Assembly: GCF_029338395.1 (NCBI RefSeq)
Contig: NZ_CP119809.1
Span: forward strand, 1,488,001-1,552,000
DNA: 64,000 bases
Source of the DNA: Halorussus caseinilyticus
GTDB taxonomy: Archaea; Halobacteriota; Halobacteria; Halobacteriales; Haladaptataceae
Reading direction: 5' to 3'
The notes below the pieces were generated by a model. The model made no database searches. It had not been told where the DNA came from and was given only the letters and a program-made list of their open reading frames with translations. The number at the start of each line of letters is the position of its first letter. Within the stretch, counting starts at the first letter, position 1. Shown here one piece after another: positions 18,260 to 27,900 of the stretch. A program made the translations under genes and the position numbers.

Positions 18260-19411
18260 ATGAATGACCAGTCTATCGCCATCGCCCACGGGAACTACCT
18301 TGAACGCGGCGGTGCCGAAACGCTGTCGGACGAACTCGCCCGCACGTTCGACGCGCCGCTGTACTACGGGTTCGGGAGCGACGAACACGTCTCCGACGAC
18401 GTGGACGCCCGAAGCCTCTACGAGGACTCCCCGTTCTCGGCGGTCAAGCGGTCGGTGTTCCTTCGGGACCTCTACTACGCGTGGAACGCCCAGCGCATCC
18501 CCGAACTCACCGACTACGACGTGGTCGTCCTCTCGAAAAACGAGTTGAGTTGGTACGTCCCCGAGGACGAACAGGTCGTGGTCCACTACACCCACAGCAC
18601 CCCGCGGATTCCCTACGACCTGTTTCAACAGCGCGCGAACTCGGTGTTCTCGCGGCTGTACGCCTTCGTCGCGCGGACGATGTTCCTCCCGAACACGAAG
18701 TTCCCCGACAAGTTCGTGGCCAACAGCGAACTCGTCGCCCGTCGCCTCCGGCGCTACTGGGGCGTCCCCGACGAGAAGATAGAAGTCGTCTACCCGCCCG
18801 TGGACGTAGACCAGTACGAGCGTCGTGAGACGAAAGACTACTACCTGACCTACTCGCGGTTGATTCCCGAGAAGCGCATCGACGCCATCGTCCGGGCCTT
18901 CGAGGGTCTCGACGCGAAACTCGTCGTCGGTGGGGCGGGCGACGAGCGCGAGAACCTCGAACGACTCGCGCCCGACAACGTGGAGTTCGTGGGCTACATG
19001 TCCGAAGAGGAGAAGATTCGACGCCTCGGGGAGGCCAAAGCCGTCGTCTTCAACGCGATGAACGAGGACTTCGGCATCATCCCCATCGAGGCGTTCGCGA
19101 GCGGGACCCCCGTCCTCGGCGTGGAGGAGGGCTACACCAAGTACCAGATTCTCGACGGCGAGAACGGACTGGTCCACGACCCGGACGCCGCGAGCGTCCG
19201 CGAGTCCATCGAGGCGTTCGAGCGCGAGGGCGTCGCGTGGGACGCCGACGAAATCGCGGCGTTCGCCGAGCAGTTCGGTGCCGAGCGGTTCCGCGAGGAG
19301 ATGCGGGCAGTCGTGGAGGAGGCAGTCGCCGACGCCGACCTCTCCCCGCACGAGGAAACCGACACGCAGAAAACCTCTCCGGCTTCGAATAGAGGTGTAT
19401 CTAAGCGATGA
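18260..19411 (+). CDS. Glycosyltransferase family 4
   Basis: A 383-residue GT-B enzyme. The N-terminal glycine loop is HGNYLERGGAETLSDELA. The C-terminal nucleotide-sugar site includes YLTYSRLIPEKRIDAIVRAF and the E-x7-E motif NEDFGIIPIEAFASGTPVLGVEEGG-like segment near residue 275. It is cytosolic and likely extends the lipid-linked glycan. Its stop overlaps the start of the next gene by four bases (ATGA at 19408), indicating coupled translation in the glycosylation operon. The C-terminal ~35 residues are an acidic tail without family counterpart. Confidence 0.88.
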   Translation: MNDQSIAIAHGNYLERGGAETLSDELARTFDAPLYYGFGSDEHVSDDVDARSLYEDSPFSAVKRSVFLRDLYYAWNAQRIPELTDYDVVVLSKNELSWYVPEDEQVVVHYTHSTPRIPYDLFQQRANSVFSRLYAFVARTMFLPNTKFPDKFVANSELVARRLRRYWGVPDEKIEVVYPPVDVDQYERRETKDYYLTYSRLIPEKRIDAIVRAFEGLDAKLVVGGAGDERENLERLAPDNVEFVGYMSEEEKIRRLGEAKAVVFNAMNEDFGIIPIEAFASGTPVLGVEEGYTKYQILDGENGLVHDPDAASVRESIEAFEREGVAWDADEIAAFAEQFGAERFREEMRAVVEEAVADADLSPHEETDTQKTSPASNRGVSKR

Positions 19412-20379
19412 GCCTCCAAGACTGGGCCGAAAACGCCAAAGACCGGTTCGACCGCGACGGACTGGCGACGGGCGTCTACGGAGCGGTTCAGGAACTCTGG
19501 CAGGGCGGTCTGGGCGTCCTCGGACGCCACGTCTACAACTACGGCACGCACGTCTACGAGGAAGACTGGGACGTGCTGTTGGTGTTGGACACCTGCCGCC
19601 CCGACGTACTCGCGGAAGTCGCCGACGAGTACGAATTTCTGGCCGACTACGACCCCGACGCCGACGTGCTGAACTCCATCGGGTCCCGCTCGCCCGAGTG
19701 GATAGGCAAGACGTTCGACCCCGAGTCGGTCGCCGGTCCCGAACTCGAAGACACCGCGTACGTCAGCGCGAACCCCCACACCCGCGACGTGCCCGACCCC
19801 GACCAGTTGGCGCTGGTGGACGAACTCTGGAAGTACGGGTGGAGCTACGACCACGGGACGGTCCGGCCCGAGACGGTCGTAGACCGGGCCATCGACGTGC
19901 ATCGGTCGGGCGACCACGACAGACTCGTCGTCCACTTCATGCAACCCCACTCCCCGTATCGGTCGCTGGTCGAGGAACACCCCGACTGGTTCAGCCTCTC
20001 GGTCGGGATGGACAACCCCGAGGACACCCCGGAGTTCGTCCTCTGGGAGCGACTCCGGACCGGTCGGGTCTCCCGCGAGGAACTCTGGGAGGCCTACCGC
20101 GACAATCTCCGGTGGGTCCTCGACAGCCTCGAAATCCTGCTCGACAACATGGACGCCGATAACGTGGTCATCACCAGCGACCACGGCGAGGCGTTCGGCG
20201 AGTGGTGGTACTACGGCCACAGTAGCACGGCACCCATCCCCGTCCTGAAGCGCGTGCCGTGGGCGACCACCACCGCCACCGACAGCGGGACCTACGAACC
20301 CGAGATAACCCCCGAGAGCGACGAGAACCCGACGCCCGACGAAGTGAACGAGCGACTGCGCACACTCGGCTACATGTAA
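19408..20379 (+). CDS. Sulfatase-fold (alkaline phosphatase superfamily) protein, tandem paralog 1
   Basis: A 323-residue protein with the metal-binding start DWDVLLVLDTCRPDVL (~residue 53), a possible nucleophile segment SIGSRSPEW (~93), HFMQPHSPY (~173) and the second metal motif ITSDHGEAFGEW (~255). The sulfatase C/S-x-P-x-R maturation motif is missing, so it may be a phospho- or sulfo-group hydrolase/transferase using Ser. There is no signal peptide or membrane helix, so it is probably cytosolic and acts on the lipid-linked glycan before flipping. It is the first of three adjacent homologs; start overlaps the GT4 stop. Confidence 0.75.
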   Translation: MSLQDWAENAKDRFDRDGLATGVYGAVQELWQGGLGVLGRHVYNYGTHVYEEDWDVLLVLDTCRPDVLAEVADEYEFLADYDPDADVLNSIGSRSPEWIGKTFDPESVAGPELEDTAYVSANPHTRDVPDPDQLALVDELWKYGWSYDHGTVRPETVVDRAIDVHRSGDHDRLVVHFMQPHSPYRSLVEEHPDWFSLSVGMDNPEDTPEFVLWERLRTGRVSREELWEAYRDNLRWVLDSLEILLDNMDADNVVITSDHGEAFGEWWYYGHSSTAPIPVLKRVPWATTTATDSGTYEPEITPESDENPTPDEVNERLRTLGYM

Positions 20380-20381
20380 CC

Positions 20382-21335
20382 ATGACTCTGCAAGACTGGA
20401 TTGACGAATCGAAGGAACGCATCGACGAACACGGCCTGCTCAACGGCGGTCAAGGCTCCGCCAAGGCGTTTTGGGAGGGCGCGCTCTGTCGCGTCGGCCA
20501 CCGCTGGAACTACGGAACCCACATCTTCGAACACGACTGGGACGTGCTGTTGGTGTTGGACACCTGTCGTCCCGACGTACTCGAAGACGTGGCCCACGAG
20601 TACGAGTACGTCCCGCGAGACGTGCCCTCGGAGACTTCCATCGGGTCGGCCTCCATCGAGTGGGTCAAGAAGAACTTCACCAACGACGACTACGCCGAGG
20701 AACTCTCCGAGACGGCCTACGTCACCTCGAATCTCTTCTCCGAACACATCGACCCCGACGACCTCTACCTGCTGGACGAGGTGTGGCGCTACGGGTGGAA
20801 CGACGACGACTGCACGACCCCGCCGGAAGTCGTCGCCGACCGCGCCATCGACGTGATGCGCGAACACGACCCCGAGCGGATGGTCGTCCACCTGATGCAA
20901 CCCCACGCGCCGTATCGGTCGATGCTCGAAGAGTTCCCCGAGTGGCGCGTCCAACCCGGTCCGGGCGAGGACGACCCTTCCCACCCCGCCCGCGAGATGT
21001 GGGAGGACCTTCGCCACGGCGTCATCTCCCGACAGGAGATTTGGCAGGCCTATCGGGACAACCTCCGGTGGGTGCTGGACGACGGCGTTGACCTCATGTT
21101 GAACAACATGGACGCCGACGACGTGGTTATCACCGCCGACCACGGCGAGTCGTTCGGCGAGTGGGGCGTCTACGCCCACCCGCCGTACTGTCCGGTGCCG
21201 GTGCTGAAGAACGTCCCGTGGGTCCACACGTCCGCGACCGACAGCGGCGAGTACACGCCCGACATCGAACCCGACGAAACCGCGCTGGCCGAAGACGAGG
21301 TCGAAGACCGCCTCGAAGCCCTCGGCTACAAATGA
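20382..21335 (+). CDS. Sulfatase-fold protein, tandem paralog 2
   Basis: A 317-residue protein, the closest relative of the gene before it: both share DWDVLLVLDTCRPDVL and a run of more than 30 identical bases there. The candidate nucleophile segment is SIGSASIEW, then HLMQPHAPY and ITADHGESFGEW. The late histidine region reads YAHPPY instead of YGH. It starts two bases after the previous stop. The family-level reaction is metal-dependent hydrolysis or transfer of a phosphate/sulfate ester; the actual substrate is unknown and likely a surface glycan. The longer open frame beginning at 20259 overlaps paralog 1 and is not used. Confidence 0.75.
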   Translation: MTLQDWIDESKERIDEHGLLNGGQGSAKAFWEGALCRVGHRWNYGTHIFEHDWDVLLVLDTCRPDVLEDVAHEYEYVPRDVPSETSIGSASIEWVKKNFTNDDYAEELSETAYVTSNLFSEHIDPDDLYLLDEVWRYGWNDDDCTTPPEVVADRAIDVMREHDPERMVVHLMQPHAPYRSMLEEFPEWRVQPGPGEDDPSHPAREMWEDLRHGVISRQEIWQAYRDNLRWVLDDGVDLMLNNMDADDVVITADHGESFGEWGVYAHPPYCPVPVLKNVPWVHTSATDSGEYTPDIEPDETALAEDEVEDRLEALGYK

Positions 21336-22288
21336 CGCTCGGCGACTGGGTTCGGGAATCGAAGTACAAAATCGACGCCTACGGTCTCCGGAAGGGAGCG
21401 CGCTCGGCCGCGTTCGACTTCTGGGGCGGTGCCGCGCGTCGGTTCTGTCACAACCTCGGTCTCGACACCCACGGCACGCCCATCTACGAGCGCGACTGGG
21501 ACGTGCTGGTCCTGTTGGACACCTGTCGGATAGACGCGCTCGAAACCGTGAGCGACGAGTTCGACTTCCTCCCGTCGTCGGTGCCGTCGTTCACCTCGCT
21601 GGGTTCGACCTCGTGGGAGTGGATGCACGACAACTTCACCGACGAGTACCGCGACGAGATTGCCCAAACCGCGTACGTGACCGCCAACCCCCACACTCGG
21701 CGGTTCGGCGACGAGTTCCCGATGTCGCCAGACGCGTTCGGCCTGTTGGACGAGGTGTGGGAGTACGAGTGGGACGACGACCTCAGCGGTAATCCGCCCC
21801 GCCCCGTCACCGACCGGGCAATCTCGGTCGCCCGCGAACGCGACCCCGAGCGACTCATCGTCCACTACATGCAACCCCACGCGCCCTACCCCGCGTTAGA
21901 GGAGTTCGCGCCCGAGGCGGCCCGGATACTCGCCAACGACGACGACAGGGCGATTTGGGACCTGCTTCAGGCGGGCCAACTCCCCCGGTCGGCCGCGTGG
22001 AGCGCGTATCTGGAGAACCTCCGGTGGGTTCTAGAAGAGGTCGAACTCCTGCTGTCGAACATGGACGCCGACACCCTCGTCGTGTCGAGCGACCACGGCG
22101 AGGCGTTCGGCGAGTGGGGTCTCTACGGCCACTACCGACACGTCCCGATTCCGGTCCTCAAGAACGTGCCGTGGGTCGAACTCTCGGCGACCGACTCCGG
22201 CGAGTACGAACCCGCAGTCGAGGCCAAGAGCGTGGACGTGACCGACGACGACGTTGAACAGCGCTTAAGCGCGCTTGGCTACAAGTGA
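21332..22288 (+). CDS. Sulfatase-fold protein, tandem paralog 3
   Basis: A 318-residue third homolog, more diverged (DWDVLVLLDTCRIDAL, SLGSTSWEW, HYMQPHAPY, SSDHGEAFGEWGLYGH). The N-terminal ~35 residues (MTLGDWVRESKYKIDAYGL..GA) match the other two, showing that the duplication covered the whole gene. The ATG at 21332 overlaps the stop of paralog 2 by four bases. No signal peptide or membrane helix. The first Asp-Thr-Cys-Arg metal motif has Ile in place of Pro after Arg. Confidence 0.75.
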   Translation: MTLGDWVRESKYKIDAYGLRKGARSAAFDFWGGAARRFCHNLGLDTHGTPIYERDWDVLVLLDTCRIDALETVSDEFDFLPSSVPSFTSLGSTSWEWMHDNFTDEYRDEIAQTAYVTANPHTRRFGDEFPMSPDAFGLLDEVWEYEWDDDLSGNPPRPVTDRAISVARERDPERLIVHYMQPHAPYPALEEFAPEAARILANDDDRAIWDLLQAGQLPRSAAWSAYLENLRWVLEEVELLLSNMDADTLVVSSDHGEAFGEWGLYGHYRHVPIPVLKNVPWVELSATDSGEYEPAVEAKSVDVTDDDVEQRLSALGYK

Positions 22289-22293
22289 TTTCA

Positions 22294-23412
22294 ATGACTG
22301 ACACGACACTCTTGGTGACGGTCGATTCGCTCCGGTACGACCACTACCAGTACATGACCGCGACGAGGGAGTTTCTCGGCGAGTCCCACCCGGCGACGTT
22401 CGCCACCAACACCGCCACGCCCTCCTGCTTCCAGTCTATCGTCGGCGGCATCTACCCCGGCGAAGTCGGCGTGGACGAAGATTCGAACGTCGGGGTCGCA
22501 ATCGACTCGCCGTACAAGTACGGCGTCTCGACCAACCGATTCCTCTCGAATCGGTACGGTTACGACCTCGGCTTCGACCACTTCAGCGCGCCGAGTCGGG
22601 AGGACAAGGGTCTGAAAGCGAAGGTGGCCGAACACATGACGCCCCAGAGTACGCTGTTCGGCATCGCCTCGCGCGTCTGGAACGTCGTGCAGGGAGTCCA
22701 ACAGCGCGTCTCGTCGGTAGACCGGGAGTACCGCCCCGCGGCCGACGTAATCGCGGAGTTCTTAGACGCGACCGAGGGCCGAGACGAGTGGTTCGGGTGG
22801 CTCCACTTCATGGAACCCCACCACCCCTACAACCCCGACGACGGGCCAGTCTCTCGCGGCGAGGCCCAGCAAATCACCCGGCGGGTGCTGAACGGCCGGG
22901 CGAGCGAGCGCGACGAGCGACTCGCCCGCGAACTCTACAAGGGCGAGGTCGAGGAGTTGGACGACCGACTCGCGCGACTCTGGGAGACGATTCCCGACGA
23001 GACGCGGGTGCTGTTCGTCGCCGACCACGGCGAACTCCTCGGTGAGTTCGGCGAGTGGGGCCACCACGCGACGATGTGCCCGGAACTGCTCAGACTGCCG
23101 CTTGCGACCCGAAACATCCCCATCGAAAGCGAGGTCCTGAGCCTCGTGGACGTGCCGACGCTCCTGCTCGGCGAGGAGTACAACCACGGGTCGTTCGAGC
23201 GCGAGACGGCCTACGCGGCCTCGAACGGCAACCACGCCGCGATGAACCGCGACCACGTTGCGACCGACGAGGGCGTCGTGACCCTCGACGGCGACCCCGC
23301 CGAGGACGACGACCTGATGGCGGCCAAAGAGGAGTACGAGAGCAGAGCCGAACGACCCGTGACGAAAGACGAACTCCCTCACGACGACTTGGAGGCACTG
23401 GGCTACCTCTGA
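22294..23412 (+). CDS. Sulfatase-like hydrolase/transferase
   Basis: A 372-residue alkaline-phosphatase-superfamily protein of a different branch from its three neighbours. It starts TLLVTVDSLRYDHYQY with the metal Asp-Ser, then NTATPSCFQSIVGGIYPGE, which is close to sulfatase CxPSR but reads PSCFQS. HFMEPHHPY and FVADHGELLGEFGEWGHH follow. Cytosolic by appearance. It may remove or add a sulfate or phosphate group on the glycan. A GTG at 22285 overlaps the previous stop and would add three residues; the ATG at 22294 is chosen. Confidence 0.8.
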   Translation: MTDTTLLVTVDSLRYDHYQYMTATREFLGESHPATFATNTATPSCFQSIVGGIYPGEVGVDEDSNVGVAIDSPYKYGVSTNRFLSNRYGYDLGFDHFSAPSREDKGLKAKVAEHMTPQSTLFGIASRVWNVVQGVQQRVSSVDREYRPAADVIAEFLDATEGRDEWFGWLHFMEPHHPYNPDDGPVSRGEAQQITRRVLNGRASERDERLARELYKGEVEELDDRLARLWETIPDETRVLFVADHGELLGEFGEWGHHATMCPELLRLPLATRNIPIESEVLSLVDVPTLLLGEEYNHGSFERETAYAASNGNHAAMNRDHVATDEGVVTLDGDPAEDDDLMAAKEEYESRAERPVTKDELPHDDLEALGYL

Positions 23413-23415
23413 GCG

Positions 23416-24879
23416 ATGAGTACGGCTGACCTCGACATCGGCAGGGAGGCGCTGGTCTCGGTCGCCGCGAAGTTCACGATGTCGGCGTTCGGGTTCGTCG
23501 GCGTCATGATTTTCGCGCGAGTACTGGGGTCCAACGGCGTCGGCCGGTACTACACCGCCCTCGCCATCGCGCTGATGCTGGTCCGGGTCTCGGCGGGTCT
23601 GGGCAAGGCCATCAAGAAGCGCGTCAGCGAAGTCGATACCGACCCCGCGGAGTACCTCGGTCTCGGTCTGGCAGTTCACGTTCTCTACGTCGGGGTCGTC
23701 ACCGCAATCTTCGTCGCGCTTTCGCCCGCCCTGCCGGTCAAGGGCATCACGGTGGACGACGTTCTCGGCATCGTCCTCGTGTTCAGTAGCGTCGGGTCCT
23801 TCCAGATTCTAAACCGGTTCTACGCCGGTATCGGCTTCCCCGGCCGGTCGTTCTGGCTGGACACGGTGCGCAGCGTCGTGACCCTCGTGTTCCAACTCGC
23901 GTTACTGCTCGTCGGGATGGAGGCGTTCGGCATCCTGCTCGGACTGGCCCTAGCGAGTTTCGTCACCGCGGGCGTCGTCGCCGTCGTCAGCGGCGTCCGG
24001 CCCGCGCTTCCCTCGCGCGAGACGTTCGCCTACACCGGGAAGTTCGCCCGGTGGAGCATCCCCACTTCGGTCATCAACGACCTCTACAAGCGCGCCGACC
24101 CCATCCTCATCTGGCTGTTCGTCGGCACCGGCGCGGTCGGGTTCTACGAGACGGCGCTCCGACTCGTGCTTCCGGCCTCCCAACTGACCGCCAGCATCTC
24201 CAACCCCCTGCAAGTGAAGGTCAGCGGCGCGTCGTCGCTCGGCGAGGACGTACGCGAGGACGTGTCGAACGCGATGACCTACGCCGGACTGCTCGGTATC
24301 CCGATGTTCTTCGGCGCGCTGGCGCTCCCCGACGTGTTGATGCGGACGTTCTTCGGGGCCGGGTTCGGCGAGGGCGGCGTGGCGCTGGTCGGCATCGCGC
24401 TGTTCTACGTCTTCTACATCTACCAGATTCCGCTCGAATCGGCCATCAGCGGGACCGACCGGCCGGAACTCACCTTCCGAGTGAACGCCGCCGGACTGCT
24501 GGTCCACATCCCGCTGGCAATCGTCCTCGCACGGGAGTACGGCCTGCTCGGGGTCATCGGCGCGACGCTGTTCGCCGAGGTCATGATGTTCTTCGGCTTT
24601 CAGCTTCTCTGCCGGAAGCTGTTCGGCGGCGCAATCTTCCCGGCCCCCATCGCGGCCCAGACGGTCAGCGCGCTGGCGATGTTCGGCGTCATCACCGAGG
24701 CCCGCGACGCGATGGCGCTCAACTACTGGCTCCCGGTCGTCGCGCTCGTCGCCTTCGGCGCGGCGGTCTACTTCGCGGTCCTCGCGGTCACGAGTTCCCA
24801 CTTCCGCCTCACGCTGGCGAACGTGCTGGGACCGGTCTACCAGCAAGTTCTCGGGCGAGGCCAGCAGTCCGACGGCTAG
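23416..24879 (+). CDS. Oligosaccharide flippase (MATE-like/Wzx-type)
   Basis: A 487-residue integral membrane protein with about 12-14 helices (for example residues 15-40, 50-68, 83-105, 112-130). The opening REALVSVAAKFTMSAFGFVGVMIFARVLGSNGVGRYYTALAIALML is typical of polysaccharide/lipid-linked oligosaccharide exporters, like AglR in Haloferax. It would move dolichol-phosphate-linked glycans to the outer face for AglB. It follows the sulfatase-like gene by three bases. No motif fixes the substrate. Confidence 0.87.
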   Translation: MSTADLDIGREALVSVAAKFTMSAFGFVGVMIFARVLGSNGVGRYYTALAIALMLVRVSAGLGKAIKKRVSEVDTDPAEYLGLGLAVHVLYVGVVTAIFVALSPALPVKGITVDDVLGIVLVFSSVGSFQILNRFYAGIGFPGRSFWLDTVRSVVTLVFQLALLLVGMEAFGILLGLALASFVTAGVVAVVSGVRPALPSRETFAYTGKFARWSIPTSVINDLYKRADPILIWLFVGTGAVGFYETALRLVLPASQLTASISNPLQVKVSGASSLGEDVREDVSNAMTYAGLLGIPMFFGALALPDVLMRTFFGAGFGEGGVALVGIALFYVFYIYQIPLESAISGTDRPELTFRVNAAGLLVHIPLAIVLAREYGLLGVIGATLFAEVMMFFGFQLLCRKLFGGAIFPAPIAAQTVSALAMFGVITEARDAMALNYWLPVVALVAFGAAVYFAVLAVTSSHFRLTLANVLGPVYQQVLGRGQQSDG

Positions 24880-24966
24880 CTTCGAGTCCGCTCCGTCGGG
24901 AATTTCCCCCGCGCGTACCCGAGGGCTGTCATCAGAATCCCGAGGCGTACCGGGGGTAGATGACAA

Positions 24967-24976
24967 GGCTTATGCG
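24967..24976 (+). promoter_or_regulatory. aglB TATA-like element
   Basis: GGCTTATGCG lies about 25-30 bases before the aglB ATG in the 120-base gap after the flippase gene. The spacing suits a leaderless or very short-leader aglB transcript independent of the upstream operon. Confidence 0.4.
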
Positions 24977-24999
24977 CGTTTTGGCACTTCATCAACTCA

Positions 25000-27900
25000 A
25001 TGAGCCAGCAGACTGAGCAGGTCGAGGACTCCGCCGATTCGGTGGATTCAGTCCTCGACTCGTTCGAAGACTGGTATCACGTCCCCGTGCTCGCCGCGGC
25101 CATCGCGTTCATGCTGTGGGTGCGGCTCCAGTCGTACGGACAGTTCATCAGAAACGGTGAAGTGTTCTTCAAAGGTAACGACGCGTGGTATCACCTCCGG
25201 CAGGTGCAGTACACGGTGAACAACTGGCCGTCCACGATGCCGTACGACCCGTGGACGTACTTCCCGTTCGGCACGAGCGTCGGCCAGTTCGGGACGCTCT
25301 ACGACCAACTCGTCGCTACCGCGGCGCTCGTCGTCGGACTCGGCGACCCCTCCAGCACGCTGGTAGCCAAGACCCTGTTGGTCGCGCCCGCGGTGTTCGG
25401 CGCGCTCGTCGCCATCCCGACGTATCTGGTCGGCAAGCGCCTCGGCGGGCGTCCCGGCGGCCTGTTCGCCGTCGTCGTCCTCGCGCTGTTCCCCGGCACG
25501 TTCCTCCGGCGCGGACTGGTCGGATTCGCCGACCACAACATCGCCGAGCCGCTCTTCCAGACGTTCGCCGTCTTTGCGATGATGGTCGCGCTGACCGTCG
25601 CAGAGCGCGAGAAACCCGTCTACGAACTGCTCGCGGACCGCGACTTCGAGGCGCTCCGCGCGCCGCTGGTCTACAGCGCGCTGGCCGGAATCGCCACCGC
25701 GTTCTACCTCTGGACGTGGCCGCCGGGCGTGCTTCTGGTCGGCATCTTCGGCATCTTCTTCGGTATCAAGCTGACCGCCGACTACGTTCGGGGCGTCAGT
25801 CCGGACCACCTCGCGTTCGTCGGCGCGGTCAGCATGACCGTCGCGGGCCTGCTTCTGCTGGTTCCGCTCGGCACGCTCGACATGAGTCCGACCCGGTTCT
25901 CGCCGCTCCAGCCGCTACTGGCGTTCGCGGTGGCCGGTGGCTCCGTCTTCATGGCGTGGCTCGCCCGCGAGTGGGACGCTCGTGACCTCGGGACCGCGCT
26001 CTACCCCGCGACGGTCGGCGGTATCATCCTCGCGCTCGTCGGGTTCGTCTACGTCGCGCTCCCGTCGCTTTTCAACCTCGTGCGCCGGAACCTCGTCCGC
26101 ATCGTCGGCTTCAGCGCGGGCGCACAGACCCGGACCATCGGCGAGGCCCAACCGTTCCTCTCGCGGACCCAACCCCGGTTCGGCATCGAGTGGTACGACG
26201 TGATTCTCCAAGAGTACGGCCTGATGTTCTTCACGGCCGTCGCCGCCGCCGTCTGGATGGTGTGGCGGACCTACCGGACCGACGACCACCGCGCCGAACA
26301 CCTGCTGGTCCTCGTGTGGGCCGCGTTCATCACCGCGGCGGCGTTCACGCAGGTCCGGTTCAACTACTACCTCGCGGTGCCGGTCGCGGTACTGAACGCC
26401 TTCCTCGTCAAGCAGGTCCTCTCGATGGCGAACGTCACCGACCGCAAGTCGCTGACGGATGTCGAGGGGTATCAGGTACTCGCAATCGTGTTCGTCGTCC
26501 TGCTGGTGGTTCCCGTGCTGGTCGCGCCCGCCAGCATCGGGTCGTCGGGCTACCCCTCCATCGACGAGACCAACACCGCGATGGCGGCCGGTGAAACCGC
26601 GCCGCGCGCCGTCACCAAGTGGGACGGGTCGCTCGACTGGATGGCGAACAACACGCCCGCCGAGGGCGACTACGGCGACGCCAACAACGCCGAGCAACTC
26701 GACTACTACGGCACCTACGAACAGCACGACAACGACTACCCCTACCCCGAAGGCGCGTACGGCGTCATGTCGTGGTGGGACTACGGTCACTGGATTACGG
26801 TCCAAGGCGAGCGCATCCCGAACGCCAACCCGTTCCAAGAGGGTGCGACCACCGCCGCGCGGTACCTGCTCGCGCCGAGCGAACAGCGTGCCAACAACAT
26901 CCTCCAGAACCTCGGCAACGACAGCGAGGAGACCCGCTACGTGATGGTGGACTGGAAGATGGCCGAACCGAGTTCCAAGTTCTCCGCGCCGACGGTGTTC
27001 GACGACAACGTGTCGGCCCGCGACTTCTACAGTCCGGTCTACCAGCAGACCCAGAACGGGCCGCAGTTCGCCTTCCGGATGAAGAACCAGCGCTACTACG
27101 ACAGTCAGGTCGCGCGCCTCTACCTCTACCACGGCAGTCGGGCCGAACCCCGGCCCATCGTCGTGGACTGGCGCGCCCAGACCTACCAGACGCCCGAGGG
27201 CGAGACCGCCTCGTACAAGATTAGCGAGTCGGGACCGAACGCCACCCTCGTCCGGCGGTTCTCCACGATGCAACAGGCCCGCCAGTTCGTCGCCAACGAC
27301 ACGACGGCCCGCGTCGGCGGCATCGGGCCGTTCCCGAGCGAACCGGTTCCGGCGCTCGAACACTACCGCGTCGTCAAGCAGAGCGAGGCGTCGGGCGCGA
27401 ACTCCTCGCAGTACGCCCAGACGCTCCGGGGCGAGATGGGACTGCTCCAGCAGGCGGGCGTCAACCCCCAGAGCATGTTCAAGACCGCGCCGTCGTGGGT
27501 CAAGACGTTCGAGCGCGTGCCCGGCGCGACGGTGACGGGTACCGCCCCGGCCAACACGACGGTCACGGCGCAGGTCCAACTCTCGGCGACCGGCCAAGGC
27601 AACGCGTTCACCTACCGCCAGCAGGCCGAGACCGGACCCGACGGGGAGTTCACCATGACCCTGCCCTACTCCACGACGGGATACGACGAGTGGGGAACCG
27701 AGAAGGGCTACACCAACGTCAGCGTGCGGGCGACTGGTCCATACCAGTTCTACACGCCCCAGAGCGTCGAGGACGGCAACCTGACGTTCCACAACGCCTC
27801 CACGCAGGTCACGGAGGCCCAAGTCGTCGGCGAGAGCGACCAGACCGCCACGGTCGAGTTGACCGAGGAGTCGGTCTCGATTCAGCGGACCCAGAACGAG

